From Carex sylvatica (Eukaryota > Streptophyta > Magnoliopsida > Poales > Cyperaceae): DNA of 64,000 bases. Shown in pieces: positions 11,588 through 24,130 of this stretch. Location: the NCBI GenBank assembly GCA_964058845.1, contig CAXKVR010000052.1:142735-206734 (forward strand), given 5' to 3'. A program made the translations under genes and the position numbers. The stretch's first letter is position 1, and the number at the start of each line of letters is the position of its first letter. The notes beneath the pieces are model-generated. The model was not told the origin of the DNA. It was given only the letters and a program-made list of their open reading frames with translations, and did not search any database.

Positions 11588-14500
11588 TTAGGTGAGAAGG
11601 CAAGCCTCTGACTTAAGTTGAAGTTTAGCTTGCTGGTGGGCCCAGTATGCCTGGGCTTGAAGAACCCGGTCCAGGAGCTCCTGTGGAACCGGTTCACCAC
11701 GCCTCTGTTGTGGTGCAATACTAGCTGTGTGCACCAATGTTTTCCATTTGTCCTGATAAGGCATAAGAATTTGACCGTGAGTATAGCACATGGGATAAAT
11801 GCAAGTATAAGAGAAAAAAGTAAAAAGTATGTTAGCTTGAGAGAATTGACCACCCATGACATGGTAGCTGACCAAGTTTACCAGCCAATGATGGAATGAT
11901 GAATTGATGATTAAAGGATTTTGAATTTGAATTGAAGACTTGGTCTGGTCAACAGCCAGAATTGGCTGCCGTGGGGACATAACTAACTATTCCAGGGTTT
12001 ATTCCAGGTAAGAGGCTTTGTAGCTTTTCTTGGTAAACAACTTGACCTAGTTTTAGTACACAGGAAAATAGTTTTTGCGTGTGGACACCAAGAACTAAAT
12101 CAAAATTTGGCCCAAATTCTCTCCTAAAATATCTAAAGACACTTCTTCCAAACTTGGAGAAATCTCGAGATTTCTCATCCTCTCCAATTGATCCACTTAA
12201 AGTAATCCAATTGGATGCATCAAATTAGGATTAATTCGAATGACCAAAACACCCCTCTAAGAACAATATACTAACCAAAACACGGTAATAGATACTAAAA
12301 TGGAAGGTATACGTTATTAGTATGAAACCAAAATAATACAATTTCTAAATTTAGAATATGACATCAATTTAAAATATGATTTATGTTTACTAAACAACTA
12401 AAAGAGCATTACCAAATCAATACAAAAGCTATAAATTGAATCAGTAAGAACTAAAAGTCAAATTGGTTTTCAGAAAAACAAAAAAAAGTGGTGAATTCTG
12501 TTACCTTGAGATCCACATACGTGCGGTGTTTTGCATTGTCAAATGCTCTGATTTTTACATCTCTCCACCTGAAGAAATATCAAATACAACCCATAAATCC
12601 CTTTTCATCTTCTTTTTTTCTTTTTCTTTTCTTTATTCGAAAAAAAAAAATGAAAAACAAAAACACACCTTCCAGTGCCTAATTTCTCAACAGCATGAAC
12701 AAGGGCTTCCACCTCAGCAACAGAAAATGGGCGGCGGATTCTTCTCTGACCAATTGGTTCGACCCGCTTAGTTTTCCGTGCTGGTACCACGGCAAATGCC
12801 TCCTCCATCTCCATCTTATGAACCACCATTGCATTTGATTCAGTACCTGTATCCGAATCTTTTGAATTTGAATTTTTATCAGGAGAAGACATATTCTCAT
12901 CTGGTGAATTAGGCGTAGGAGCTGAGTCATAGCCACTCTCATGACAGTTCAGTGAAGGTGATTGTACTGGGTTCTGCACAAGGTTTGGAATCGGCTCCTG
13001 ATATGACACCTGGTTCTCTTGTGGGGGTGTAGCTGGTGGTAAGCTGAAATAGAAAAAAATGATTTTCATTTATTAGTGCAAATAATTAAAAAAATATATA
13101 TATGTCCTAGTTATTACTCCATTTAATTTGCATTAACCTTGCTAGAGGCTCAGTTAGGTCACCGAGATCAGTGACGTGGCTATCTTCCTGCACCACATTT
13201 TGGCCAGAATTGTTTGTCTGATTCGACTCGGGTACGAACTTTGGTTCAATAGAAAAATCAAGATTTTCAATTTTCTTGCCATGGTTGATCCCCATCTGTA
13301 CCAGTGTGGCTGTATCATCTCTCACTTTCTTTCCATGAACTGTGACGCCGACATGTAGGCCATCTCCTAACATAGCTCTCATACCCTCCAATATCTTTTT
13401 CTGTGATATGCAAATTAGTAAATATTAAGTAAAAATTCAATTTTTAGTTTAAAAGTTAAAAAAATTATATGAAGAAGATCATTAATTAGTTACCTTGAGA
13501 GAGCCAACTGTAGCCGTTTCAGGGATTTCAATCAAAAGCTCTGGGATCTGGAAGGACTTGATACACAGCTTCACTTTGTCTTTAGATTCATGCATTGGTT
13601 TCTGAAGTTTTGCAGCTGATGCTTCTCTTTTAACTGAAAAAGAAACAAGAAAAACGAACTAAGTTGACTTCCCATAAATGAGAATCTTAACAGTTACTTA
13701 TTAAAAAGGCATCTCTCAAGTTATAAATTACCAGATAAATTATGAATAATGTTACCTTCCCGGGTAAATACGGAGCCCTGACCAAATTGCTTCTTTCTTT
13801 TAAACTGAGTTCTCTGGCGTGTGTAAAATAAGCTACTGTTGCGGAAAGTTGGCTTCATCTCACAAACTGAATCAAACGAAAACCAATATATCAATTGGAT
13901 TGAAAGAACAAAAAAATAATAATTTAAAAAACCCGTCATCCAATTCCAACGTACCACTGTAATTTTTATCACCCTTGTGCACCCGAGGGGATGCCATCTT
14001 CCTATACTTGGGTGAAAGGACTTTCTTGGAAACTTTGGACTGGGGCCCGAATGCCTTGGGATGCGTGCAGGCCGACGAGTTATCTTCACATTCTCTGTCA
14101 ACAATTTCAGTCCATGCAATTTTAAAGTTCTCTCTGTCTGATGGCATCTCAGTGCTGCTGTCCGAACTAACCAAAGGTGGCGTCTTCACACCCAACTCCA
14201 TTTGGCTGTACAAATGGGGAGAGTCTGTTAACTCTTTAAGTGGTGTTTCGCTCTCATTGCAGCTATCCTGATCCAGTGGATCAGATTTCATCACTTCGGG
14301 GTTAACAGTTTCCTTCACAGGCGTTGCATTTGTGTCAGATAGGAGAAGAGAATTCTCCCCTTCCGTCAGAAGCTTCCCAGCTAGGGTGGCTAACATGTCA
14401 AATGCACACATCTCATTCAGCTCATTTTTCTTTCTGCTGGATCGCTTTCCCTGAGAATTTAGAAAAATAAGAAAAATGAGAATTCATAAAATAAAAATGG

Positions 14501-14613
14501 GGAATGGAGAACCAAAGGTCTCAAGCGAAATTAATCCCAACCTTAGGTACTGATGGTGTGACGGGTATGTTGTGGCCGGAGGAGCCGTAATCCAATCTCT
14601 TGTGAAACACCAT
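11588..14613 (-). CDS. Telomere repeat-binding protein (TRP/TBP1-like)
   Basis: A nuclear protein that in this family binds double-stranded plant telomere repeats (TTTAGGG). Coding exons, 5' to 3': 14613-14542, 14450-13955, 13866-13756, 13633-13494, 13400-13138, 13043-12669, 12568-12505 and 11752-11588. They total 1686 nt (561 aa plus stop), with GT/AG introns and consistent phases throughout. The start MVFHKRLDYGSSG matches the conserved family N-terminus. Residues about 247-330 form the ubiquitin-like domain, beginning VKLCIKSFQIPELLIEIPET and including GKKVRDDTATLVQMGI. Residues about 464-520 are the Myb-type domain, from RRPFSVAEVEALVHAVEKLG to the telobox VDLKDKWKTL (504-513), split by the last intron. 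The C-terminal tail RGEPVPQELLDRVLQAQAYW is also typical. The C-terminal Myb excludes the TRB/SMH class, whose Myb is N-terminal. No frameshift or stop was found. The neighbouring genes are unrelated. Confidence 0.95.
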
Positions 14614-16200
14614 ATCTTTTGATAATTAAACTGAATATTTGCTAACTCAAATGACGAAAGAATAAGACTGTATCATCCTTTGATCTCCTCCCTTCAAATG
14701 CAAATCTGCACCAAACTAAAAACATTCTTAGTTTTCATATTTCTCTATATAATTTATCAAGATATTCAGAACGAAAAATCAATCAATTTCATGAACAGAA
14801 AAGGTAAATCAAATATATTAGACAGACCCGGTAATTCAGTCACATAATGATTTGATTAACTTACAAATACAGCAATTACAATAAAATGGCACCGAATGAT
14901 GACAATCTAACAATAGATCATTAAACCCAAAACCCCTCAAAAGATTTTGGAAGATAACCACCAATTAACTCCCTAAAATCAGAAAAAAAAGGAAAACAAA
15001 TAGGAGAGCAAACAAGATAAGGTTTTTTTTTTTTTTACTGTGCATTTGTCTCGGAAGGGATTATTAAAATCAAACATGAAACCCATCCATGAAGCAATCC
15101 AAAAGACAAAGAAACATCACATGCATAGGGATCCGTGTGGATCAAGCAATAAAAGACGAAGTGGTGTGGATCTAAAGTCTACCAAAACGTACCAATTTCG
15201 GCAAAGCAAGAACTTTTGGCTAACGCAAACATGACATTTCTTGAAGTTTTAAAAAAAAAAAAAAAAAGAAGCAAGGTTCTTATTCAAATTAGGACAAAAG
15301 AAAGTTCAATTGAATAATTGAGCATTACTAAAATTCCTGGCGATCTAATTTGAAATTAAATATAGTAAAATTTCAGTAACCCGGGAAAAGATTATTTTTT
15401 TTCTGGCAGAAAGAACAATTACCAAAAAAAGGCCAATTAAACAGTGATCAGTGAAAACACACGGACTGCTCCCTGAAGTAAATAAATAACCCAATTGATG
15501 CTGCAATCCTACAATAGCAGATCCTGATCTTCAAAAATTCAACTACTTTTTCCAAATTCTCTTGATAGGTACTTTGTAATTGTCACCTTAAAGAAAAATC
15601 GTACTTCAAAACATACAATTAATGATGATCAGCGACCAAACATCAGAATTCAACGGAACATTTTCGGAAGGTACAAAATTAAGCGCAATGGTTAGCATAT
15701 TTTTCAGATCGGATCTCGTTCAGAAATATTCAGAATTCAAAACACAAACTGTGACGAATCTCTACCTACTTATTCAAATTGACCCCTCAGCAAAAGTGCT
15801 TGGTAAGGAAAGCAAAAGGTCCTCTAATTAAACATCACAATTGAGAAAACAACCGAAATTGAGAGCAATTTCCACGAACATAAAGAAACACCACAATCAG
15901 CAAAATTCCAGACGGCAGGCTCACAGCCAAAACAAACATGTAAACCAGAATTGAGATGCAACAAGCCGATCCAGTGATCTCACCTCAGATCAGACGATCC
16001 ACGATCCCTCTTCCTTTTCCACTCAATTCTACAATTAAGTTTCAGCAATGATTAATCAGCAATTTTTCGAATTCGTCTTGTATTTTTCTCTCTCTTCTCA
16101 CGTTTTATTCTCCCTTTTTCTCTCTTTGATAATTGAGATCGCCAAAACCCCTCAAAACCACCTTCTCTCTCTCTTTTGCTTAAACCCACAGAGCTCTTAT
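14614..16200 (-). other. 5' UTR and leader intron of the telomere-binding gene
   Basis: Reading the minus strand, a GTTTGGTGCAG acceptor at 14706 precedes a leader exon (14705-14614) ending at the ATG. A matching donor (CTGAG|GTGAGAT) lies at 15984/15983, suggesting a first non-coding exon of about 15984-16200 and a 1.28-kb leader intron. The purine-rich region on the minus strand at 16040-16150 fits a plant 5' leader. The transcription start is not determined. ORFs in the intron are not supported. Confidence 0.6.
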
Positions 16201-17446
16201 ACCTTTGACCCCTTTGCCACCGGACTCGTCGGGTTAAACCCCCCACAGATACCGCCTACTCCCGGTTTCCTTTAACAAACTGAACCGTTTCATCAACGAT
16301 CGACCTCAATTCGTCCAGCCACGTGTCCGACTCTTAAATCCTAAGGCCAAGATTTAACGACCTGCTTTTTTTCTTTTTAACTCGAGGGACAGATATGAGA
16401 TAAATTTAGCTTAAAAAAGAAAAATTAATTAATTCAGTTAGAGACGTGACGGAACACCAGTTTAAATAACTCTAGTTCTCTCCATTGCATTCTTGACTGG
16501 ACGTAAAAATTGAACAGGATGGCTGTATCCGTATTTTGTTTGACTGGCGAGAGAGGGATTGCTTTTAAATCTGCGCTAACTCTTCCCCGTTTGGGAAAAA
16601 TTCCGCCTTCTGGGGAAAAACAAAACTCTTAACATTAAGCCACGTGGATTCAATCCGGGCCGTCTATTAAATCCTGGGAAAATTAACCTCGGATGGATCT
16701 CACTGCCCGTTTCTGGAAAACCTGTAACTGAATGTTGTATTTACAACGAGAAAAGGTTGTAAAAAAGGAGTTTGTGGATATTATCGCCGTGCCTTAAATA
16801 AAAAAGAAGAAGAAATGAATTTATTTTCTATTTTGTTTAATAAAAAGGGATGGAGTTTTGTGGAGGAGAAAGAGAAAGCGATGCTAAGATTCCGCTCTAG
16901 AAGGCATCTTCGCCAGAGAAAATTAGATAAGACTTTGTGGATCACATTTTTCTCTGCGCCAAGCAAAATAAAATTCAGAAAAATTGTATAATTTCCCGAC
17001 GGTTGGGTATATTATGATAGATTCTCTTGAATCTGGTTGTATCTGAGTGCTTTTCGATTGTGTTGCTAGCAGTTACATTCACGTTAGATACTTAGATGAC
17101 ATGTTATCGTGTTAGAATATATGTTATAATGCATTAATGCATATTTGAAAGAATAAAAAAAATTAACCAGGCCTAGTTTTTCATCGTGCATGTAAAACGT
17201 AAAGAGTTTCTCTAGAAGTGTGAGCTAATTAAATATTAAGCAAATGAATGGAAAAGGCAGGGACATTTATTATACGAAAACTAACTACGGAATTAATTTT
17301 CTAAAAAATTAAAATGTCAGTTTTGAGATATTGAATGAACTGTACTGGTTTTAAAAATGGACAAAGAAGTTTTCCCACATTAATTTCATTTTTTTAAATA
17401 GTTATTTTATGTTGAAAAACAATAAGTTCAAAAAATAGTAGAGACG
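16201..17446. other. Promoter-proximal and intergenic sequence
   Basis: The first few hundred bases upstream of the telomere-binding gene are less AT-rich than their surroundings and contain a G-box. Beyond about 17000 I see nothing. Confidence 0.4.
16640..16647. promoter_or_regulatory. G-box (GCCACGTG) upstream of the telomere-binding gene
   Basis: The palindromic CACGTG core at 16641-16646 sits about 440 bases upstream of the inferred leader start. bZIP and bHLH factors bind such sites; function here is only inferred from sequence and position. Confidence 0.4.
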
Positions 17447-17690
17447 TGTATGTTGCAGTGGATATGTTGTCATACAAGAAGAGACCAAATCAAAAATGGT
17501 GATATACGTGATAGGCTTGGGTAGCCCCGATTGAAGAGAAGCTTGTCCAAAACCATTTGAGATGGTTTGACCATCCGAGGCACCGGCAATTGGAATTATA
17601 AGTTGTTTTAAAAGCACAAGAAGCAGTGGCCGGCCAAGATTGAAATGAGAGGAAGCAATAAAAAAAGACTGAAGGAATAAAATGCATCTA
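17447..17690 (+). pseudogene. RTE-clade LINE reverse transcriptase, short 3' fragment
   Basis: Plus-strand frames read MLQWICCHTRRDQIKNGDIR then DRLG, a TAG, and in the next frame VAPIEEKLVQNHLRWFDH. This is the same conserved stretch as in the LINE relic at 1222-1806. At least one frameshift or stop interrupts it. Downstream the reading dissolves near a MITE that starts at about 17786. Confidence 0.8.
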
Positions 17691-17775
17691 AAAAATTAGC
17701 TTCAGAGGTCGTGTGGAGCTTAGCAATCCATATACTGAAACCATAAATTGGGAATTAAGGTTTAGAATAGTGTTA

Positions 17776-18186
17776 TAGGTTTTAGGAGAATGTCTAGGTT
17801 CAAAACATTGTTTTTCTAACCCACTGAACAAACGACTCGTTTCTGATTTTCAAAGTCCAAACAGTCGATCCAAACCGTTAGATGTTCATCTATATTAAAA
17901 TATGCTTGAAAACCAAATTATATATTTTTTGACTATTTATTAAGATGATTTGAAAATCGTTGTTTTTACTAAAATTCTGCATCATTGAAAAACAACGATT
18001 TCAAACCATTTTAATAAATAGTAAAATAAAATTCAAAAAATATAAATTTTGTCTCCAAGCACATTTAAATATAGATAAAACATCTAACAGTTTGAATCAA
18101 CTATTTGGACTTTAAAAATCAGAAAATCGAGTCTTTGTTCTAGAGGTTAGGAAATGTTTTGAGCTTAGTCATTCTCTATTTTTTAG
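17776..18186. mobile_element. Foldback MITE with approximate 10-bp direct repeats
   Basis: The arms GAGAATGTCTAGGTTCAAAACA (left, 17786 onward) and its diverged inverse ending at 18176 enclose a long palindrome. It shares the phrases CCAAACAGTCGATCC, CTATTTATTAAG and GTCTCCAAGCACATTTAAAT with the foldback MITEs at 37-39 kb. Flanks TAGGTTTTAG and TATTTTTTAG (8 of 10 identical) fit a Mutator-like TSD. Confidence 0.65.
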
Positions 18187-18317
18187 ATCCTTAGGACTTT
18201 TGAGCGGGACTAATGACGTGGGGCTTAGGACTTCGATATTTACGATTTACAATGTAGGCATAATATTATTAGTATTATTATTATTACTACTGCTACTATT
18301 ATTGGTACAATTACTAC

Positions 18318-18685
18318 TAATGTGAAAATGGTATGGATAATATTCGATCCGTATTTGAAAAATTAAATGTGGATATATAATATTTGAATATCCATGTGGA
18401 TATCGATACTAATATGCTTATGTTTTAATTATCCATATTCAAATAAAAGATATACACTATATATTTTAATATATATTATGAAAAAATTATGTTATTCACC
18501 ATTAAAATTAGATAAATATTATGAACTTTAGTATTTTTTTTAATATTCTTTTAAATTATTTTAATAAATATCTAATTCGATCCGCATCTATATTTGAATC
18601 TGTATGATATCCACTCTGGATCCGTATCAAAAAAAAAAATGATTCTACCACTATATGCTCTGTATCTTCTCCGTTTTCATCCCTA
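18318..18685. mobile_element. hAT-like MITE with perfect 8-bp TSD
   Basis: The ends TAATGTGAAAATGGTATGGA and CCGTTTTCATCCCTA are diverged inverted repeats of the TAGGGGTGAAAACGG type. Both flanks are ATTACTAC (18310-18317 and 18686-18693). The internal sequence is collinear with the MITE in an ORP intron (44838-45146), including TTATGTTATTCACCATTAAA. No ORF. Confidence 0.9.
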
Positions 18686-18693
18686 ATTACTAC

Positions 18694-19244
18694 TATTATT
18701 GTTATTATTGTTATTATTATTATAATAACAATAAAAAAAAAATTAGAGATAACAATAATTATTATTATTACTATTATTTATAATTTATTCGACTTGTCTG
18801 AACTAAAGGCTTTGTTTTCGATTGAATTTTGTTTATAGTTTATCCAACTTGTTTGAACTTAATGCTTTGTTATTGTTGTTTCAGTTGAACAATATTGATT
18901 CTTAAAATCTCGTCCTTCATTAATAATTAATTTTCATCCTTCAAATTTTGTTCCGTTAAGATTGAAAATTAAAATTCAATCCCTTCTTTTTATAAAAAAG
19001 AAAAAGAGCAATTGGAACCCACAAACATCTCTTCAAGAGTGGAAATGTTGATGATGTTTCTCTTCTTTTGTCATTTTTAAAGCTAGGTTTACGAAAAATT
19101 AAATGTATTTATTTTCTTGAATATTAAATTTAAATTAAATTAAAAAAAGTTCGGAAGAAATGGCTGCAAAATAAAAATTAGCTACCACATTTTTTATTTT
19201 GTCGCCGCAATTCACAGTTAATCCCCCCAAAAAAAATTTGAATT
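18694..19244. other. Intergenic sequence with ATT/TTA simple repeats
   Basis: Imperfect trinucleotide repeats (TTA/ATT) at about 18690-18790. No gene recognised. Confidence 0.5.
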
Positions 19245-19412
19245 CGTATCCTCTGAGATATCTTAAACTTGGCGTGACTTTATGGAAAATCCCAACCGTT
19301 CAATACTTTCTGCACGAATCTCGAAGCTAAAATAATACTGGCCCCTGCGCTACCCCGGAATAGGCACCAGACACCTCGGTCTCGCAAAAGTTGAGATATC
19401 TCAGAGGATACG
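19245..19412. mobile_element. Inverted-repeat MITE of the CGTATCCTCTG family
   Basis: The left tip CGTATCCTCTGAGATATCT is inverted at the right tip (GAGATATCTCAGAGGATACG). A weaker inverted match may extend outward (CCCCAAA...TTTG on the left, CAAAAAATTTGGGG on the right). The same tip occurs at 46236-46405 and 47645-47854. No ORF; no clear TSD. Confidence 0.7.
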
Positions 19413-21687
19413 CACTCAAAAAATTTGGGGACGAAATTGGGGATAACGATGTGCCTCGGACCGGATAAAGAATCGTAATATTCTTTATCCCGTGAATTCC
19501 CCAAAATGCCCCATAGAATTAAGGCCCGTTTATATCCTGTTAATCAGAAGAAGGGTAGTTCTGTCTTTTCAGATAGAAGCCGAATAAAAAGTAAGATTCG
19601 TGGCCTTGCAGCTGTTGATGGATGCCACGTAGGAATTCATGACACCTTGTAGAGGTGGCAAGTGGCGCAAAGTTCACAGGGCCCGCTTATGCAATTCCAC
19701 CTGGCCAGTGAGTAGTGACTTCCATTGGATAAGCTTTCTCTGGCAAGTTTATCAGCTTATATTGTTATATTATTTTTAATACTATTATAGATAAATTGAT
19801 CGAAAGAGGACAAACATCTAATTTTTTCTGCCACGTAATTTTACTTTTATATTAACAAATTATATTTCACAGCATCCGTGCATTTCTTTTTCTTTTTTTT
19901 CAGTTACTTTATGCAATTATTATTAGAGATGACTAGCTGAAAATGATATGGCTGACAGATGGAACCTAATTGTCAACGATACTGTAGACTGACTGTAAAT
20001 GAACAGTACAGTCGGAATCAAAGATTAGATATATAGATAAATTTGCATATTTGTATTACACTTTTAGCATATCTTTGAGTATAATTACATTGGAGGCACT
20101 GCCTTTGCTGTATGAACATATCTCTATTTGATTCCTACTAATTTAAAATTGAAAAGGAAATCTTGGCATTTCATTCGCTAAAAAAGGGCATCATTTTTTG
20201 TTTAAGTCAAATAAACTTCTAATAAATAAAAATAATATGTCCAATTGTATGTATATTAGGTGGGAATTGAAAAAGAAAAAAAAGAAAAGAGAATAAGGTT
20301 AACACTTATAAATGATAATATAAGACAATATAATATGCTCGAGTTAATTGGTAAACGGAGAAAAAAAATTTTGAGATGACTATTAGTATTCTTATAAATA
20401 ATATATATATACAATTAATAAAATGCGTAACCCATCACATGTTTTTTGTTATTTTATACAAAAGAATTAAGCACTAGTCAAGTCAACAAAACAAATGCAT
20501 TTATACGAGACTGGGTCAAATATAAAGCGCCGACTAGAGATGAGAATACATCTCCGAAACATCTACTATTTAATTATACTTATCATCAGCGATGAAAAAT
20601 ATCTTCATTTTGAATTTCGTTTTTTTTTTGCCAAACAATAATATGTTCGTTTTGTAATTTGTTTTATGAGGAACTTCCAGAAAAGAGGGTCCGTCAACTT
20701 TGGACGATGGCTAAGCGAGACGTGGATAAGTGACGTCAGAACTGTTAAGCAATGACGGCGTTAAGTTAGACGTGGCAGAGCGATAGCCAAGGGAGATAAC
20801 TGCGTGAAGTAGGAGATAACAGATAAGGGGTGGGGGCGGTGGGAAAAGCGTGTGGTGAGGAGAAGGCGTGTGGACCCACCAACCCTCTCGGCTTTCTTTG
20901 CGTGGCTGTCTTAACGCTTCAAAAGTTAAAAAGAAAAAGAACAAGAAACTATTATTCTTTACTCGGATTTAAATCTACGGGTTATATGAAGACCCGAATC
21001 CGCAATATTGTAATAGGCAGAGTGCGAGACCACGAGGTCCACGAGAGCGTTAGAGCAGTTTTGCTATTGTAACGGTCAACGAATTTCCGGGTTCTCTCTT
21101 TATAGAACGGATCCAGGTGTCGGTGTCGGTGTCGCTTGGAAGTGTATTTCACGGAGTACGTCGGTGCTCCAGGTCGATCCTCATTAGCTATAGAAATCAT
21201 GTTCTCTTTGCGTGACGCCACGGCAGTTGATGGCTAAATTCCGGTTAGAACTGGTCTTTGGGGTTCTTGGTTTCTATCGTGAGATGCTTGCTGATCCTAA
21301 ACCCCTGGAAGGCTGGAACAGAGTACGTGGGGACCGCATAGTGATTGGACGAAACCGGTATTGGTCCCACCGTACGATATACACATACGCGCGTAAGGAG
21401 CTACGATTTTTATTTTTATTTTTTCAATGATCTAGACCGTAGGTGCTCCTTTTTTTTCTTTTTCTTTTTTCTGTTTCCTACTCGCAAGTTTCCGAAACTT
21501 TTATTAATATAAAAAAAATATATATATTAATTTCAAAAACAATCTGCATTTTCGTTCGATTTCGAAAACTAACCAAATTAATGGTATTTTTATCGGTTTT
21601 GATCAATCTTTCCGGTAACAAAACAACTGATTTTGTTACATTGAATTGGTGATTTATCACCAGTGCTTATGCGAAATTCAATTTTAA
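19413..21687. other. Intergenic sequence with two GC-richer, promoter-like patches
   Basis: 19500-19760 and 20680-21400 are clearly richer in GC than their surroundings. They contain ACGT-core motifs such as GCCACGTAGG (about 19622) and the palindrome TGACGTCA (20731-20738), with GACGTGG and ACGTGGCAG nearby. No exon or protein signature could be found next to either patch on either strand. They could be promoters of genes lost or disrupted, or fragments of older repeats. Confidence 0.35.
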
Positions 21688-22590
21688 GATACATATTATT
21701 TTATTTTATAATTATTTTTTATTGAAGACTTTAAAAATTTAATTGCTGATAGTTTTAAATTAATTTTCATTACAAAGAAGTCCAATTAGATATATATTAT
21801 TTTATTTTATAGTTATTTTTCACCAAAGACTCTAGAAATTTAATCGCTGATAGCCCTAAATTATTTTTTATTAGAAATAAGTTTAATTAGATATATATTA
21901 TTTTATTTTATGATTATTTTTCACCGAAGACCTTAGAAATTTAATCTCCGATAATTCTAAATTAATTTTTATTAGAAAAAGTCTAATTAAATATATATTA
22001 TTTTATTTTATAGTTTTTTTTCACCGAAAACTATAGAAGTTTAATCGCCAAAATTCCTGAATTATATTTTATTAGAAAAAAATCTAATTAGATATATATC
22101 ATTTTATTTTATGATTATTTTTTATCGAAAACCCTAGAAGTTTAATCGCTGAGAATCCTCAATTATTTTTTATTAAAAAAATCTAATTAGATATATATTA
22201 TTTTATTTTATGGTATTTATTACTAAAGACTAAATTATTATTGTATGGAAAAAGTACAAAGAGCCTATAAGTTTAATTCTAAATTATTTTTTATTAGAAA
22301 AAGTCTAATTAAATATATATTATTTTATTTCATGGTTATTTTTTATCGAAAACTCCAGAAATTTAATCACCGATAGTCCTAAATTAATTTTTATTACAAA
22401 GAAGTCCAATTAGATATATATTATTTTCTTTTATGGTTATTTTTCACCGAAGATTCTAAAAGTTTAATTGCTGTAGTCCTAAATTAATTTTTATTAGAAA
22501 AGAGTCCAATTAGATATATATTATTTTATTTTATGATTATTTTTCACCGAAGATCTCAGAAGTGCAATCGCCGATAGCCTTAAATTAAGA
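21688..22590. repeat. Tandem array, about nine units of about 100 bp
   Basis: Units begin with GATATATATTATTTTATTTTA at about 21688, 21789, 21890, 21990, 22091, 22190, 22312, 22413 and 22513. Each continues with a conserved CACCGAAGA...TTTAATCGCCGATAG core and ends TTAGAAAAAGTCCAATTA. The sixth unit is about 20 bases longer and carries a unique TTGTATGGAAAAAGTAC segment. Divergence between units is moderate and the array is not coding. It looks like a small local satellite. Confidence 0.9.
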
Positions 22591-24130
22591 ATTGTTACAA
22601 GAAAGATTGATTAAAACCGGTAAAAATACCACTGGTTTGGTCCGTTTCTCGAACCTGGGTAGTTTTTTAAATTAATATATATTTTTGAATATTAATAAAA
22701 ATTTCGGCTCAAGTTTCAATGTTTCATGAATTATAATACTATTCAGTCATTCGCTACACCATTTCTTCATTGGTTGTATTTGCATAAGATCTGATGTATT
22801 TGTACAGTACCGGAGAAGGTCTGGCTCCGGCTTGCATTCTATTGAGTCACAATTTTTTAAATTAATTTGAAATAATTATCCCCACCTATTATATTCCTTA
22901 AAAATCAAACTCGAAAGATCTTGATACTCAGGAAGAAATTGTCAAAGATTTCCTTCCATCTGAGATGTAAAACGGGAGCAAATTGAGCTAGGCACCGCTA
23001 GCTATCTGATCGTGATCGTTGGATCCCGGTCAAACGGTTGGGAGGAAATTCCAAATTGGTGAAGAGTTAGTGTGGGGCCACTTCCCAGTAACTAAGCGCG
23101 GCGCGGAGGAATCTTGTAACGTGCGTGATTGGATAGCAGGAGATGCTGCGCCACGTGAGCTAGTTGATCTAGTGACTTAGTGCCATGCATGCATGCAAAC
23201 ATGCATCATGCTTCTGCTTCGTGCATTGCGAAATGTTAGCATCAAGAAACGTTCTTGGCATGCCTGTTTAATTTCTTTCCATTTCTAGCAAAAAAAATGC
23301 TTCTTGCAAGTAGTGCAATTGAGATATTCATTGCAGATCTCAACTAATTAACATAGCTTGATATATATATGCTTCTCCAGATTTGGAGAAAGTAATTAAT
23401 AACTTTGACATTTCAAAGTATTAATTACCATTTTCCGAAGCCGAAGGTAAACATATGATGTAAAAGTTGGGCATGTATACCTCGTTTACTTGATAGTCAA
23501 ATACAAAAAAGAAAAGAAAAAAAAAGAATCCATAATAATAACTTTACATATTTCCTGGATGCATTTTGTTAGTCAAATATAACGGAACTTGTTGAAGCTT
23601 TCTGGCATATTACAGAAAGGTTCGATGGAGAGGTTTAGAAAATTTAAATTTAAGAGAGAAATTTGTTGGAGATTCAACTTAGTTTATTATGATCAAATAG
23701 TCAATTTTGTTGGGTAGGATGTATATTTTTGTTTTCTAGATACAATAATGATTTAGATAGTCTTATGATATCTTCGAATATGCAAGGCATGCCCTTTGGT
23801 TATTGTATGAGACAAATGGTATTTAGTGTGTTTGGTAGAGTGCATAATAGCCGAATAGCGAAATTGTTGCCAAATAGTTTGGAACAACATGCTAATCAGT
23901 GCCATTAATTATGTTAAAGGACCAAAATGTTAGACAACACTCTTTTATTTTTCGAATAGCAATCTTTAAGTTAATCTAATTGATTAATTTAAAATATTGG
24001 CTGAGCAACATTTTTTTTTATTCATCTACTTACATTTATTGCTTTGTTCTCACTTTAGAATTGATAAAAAAAAAAAAAAAAAAAGCAGCTTTAGGGTTTT
24101 TATAAGGAAAACGAATATGTATTAATTTGG
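22591..24130. other. Intergenic sequence with a GC-richer patch and an RY-repeat cluster
   Basis: 22960-23240 is GC-richer and includes CATGCATGCATGCA (23184-23197) and GCCACGTGAGC (about 23151), motifs common in plant promoters. No downstream exon is recognisable. The remainder is AT-rich, with a poly-A run near 24066. Confidence 0.35.

Noticed and set aside
13872..14119. Open frames extending past the second and third exons of the telomere-binding gene
   Set aside because: The residues after HKGDKNYS are intronic; donors GTACGT and GTAACA with matching acceptors keep the family alignment.
13975..14271. 98-codon plus-strand frame
   Set aside because: Antisense shadow of the second exon of the telomere-binding gene; no signature.
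11588..14613. Assignment to the TRB/SMH single-Myb-histone class
   Set aside because: The Myb domain is C-terminal and a ubiquitin-like domain precedes it; there is no central H1/H5 domain.
21688..22590. Telomeric or interstitial telomere repeat
   Set aside because: The unit is about 100 bp and contains no TTTAGGG tracts.
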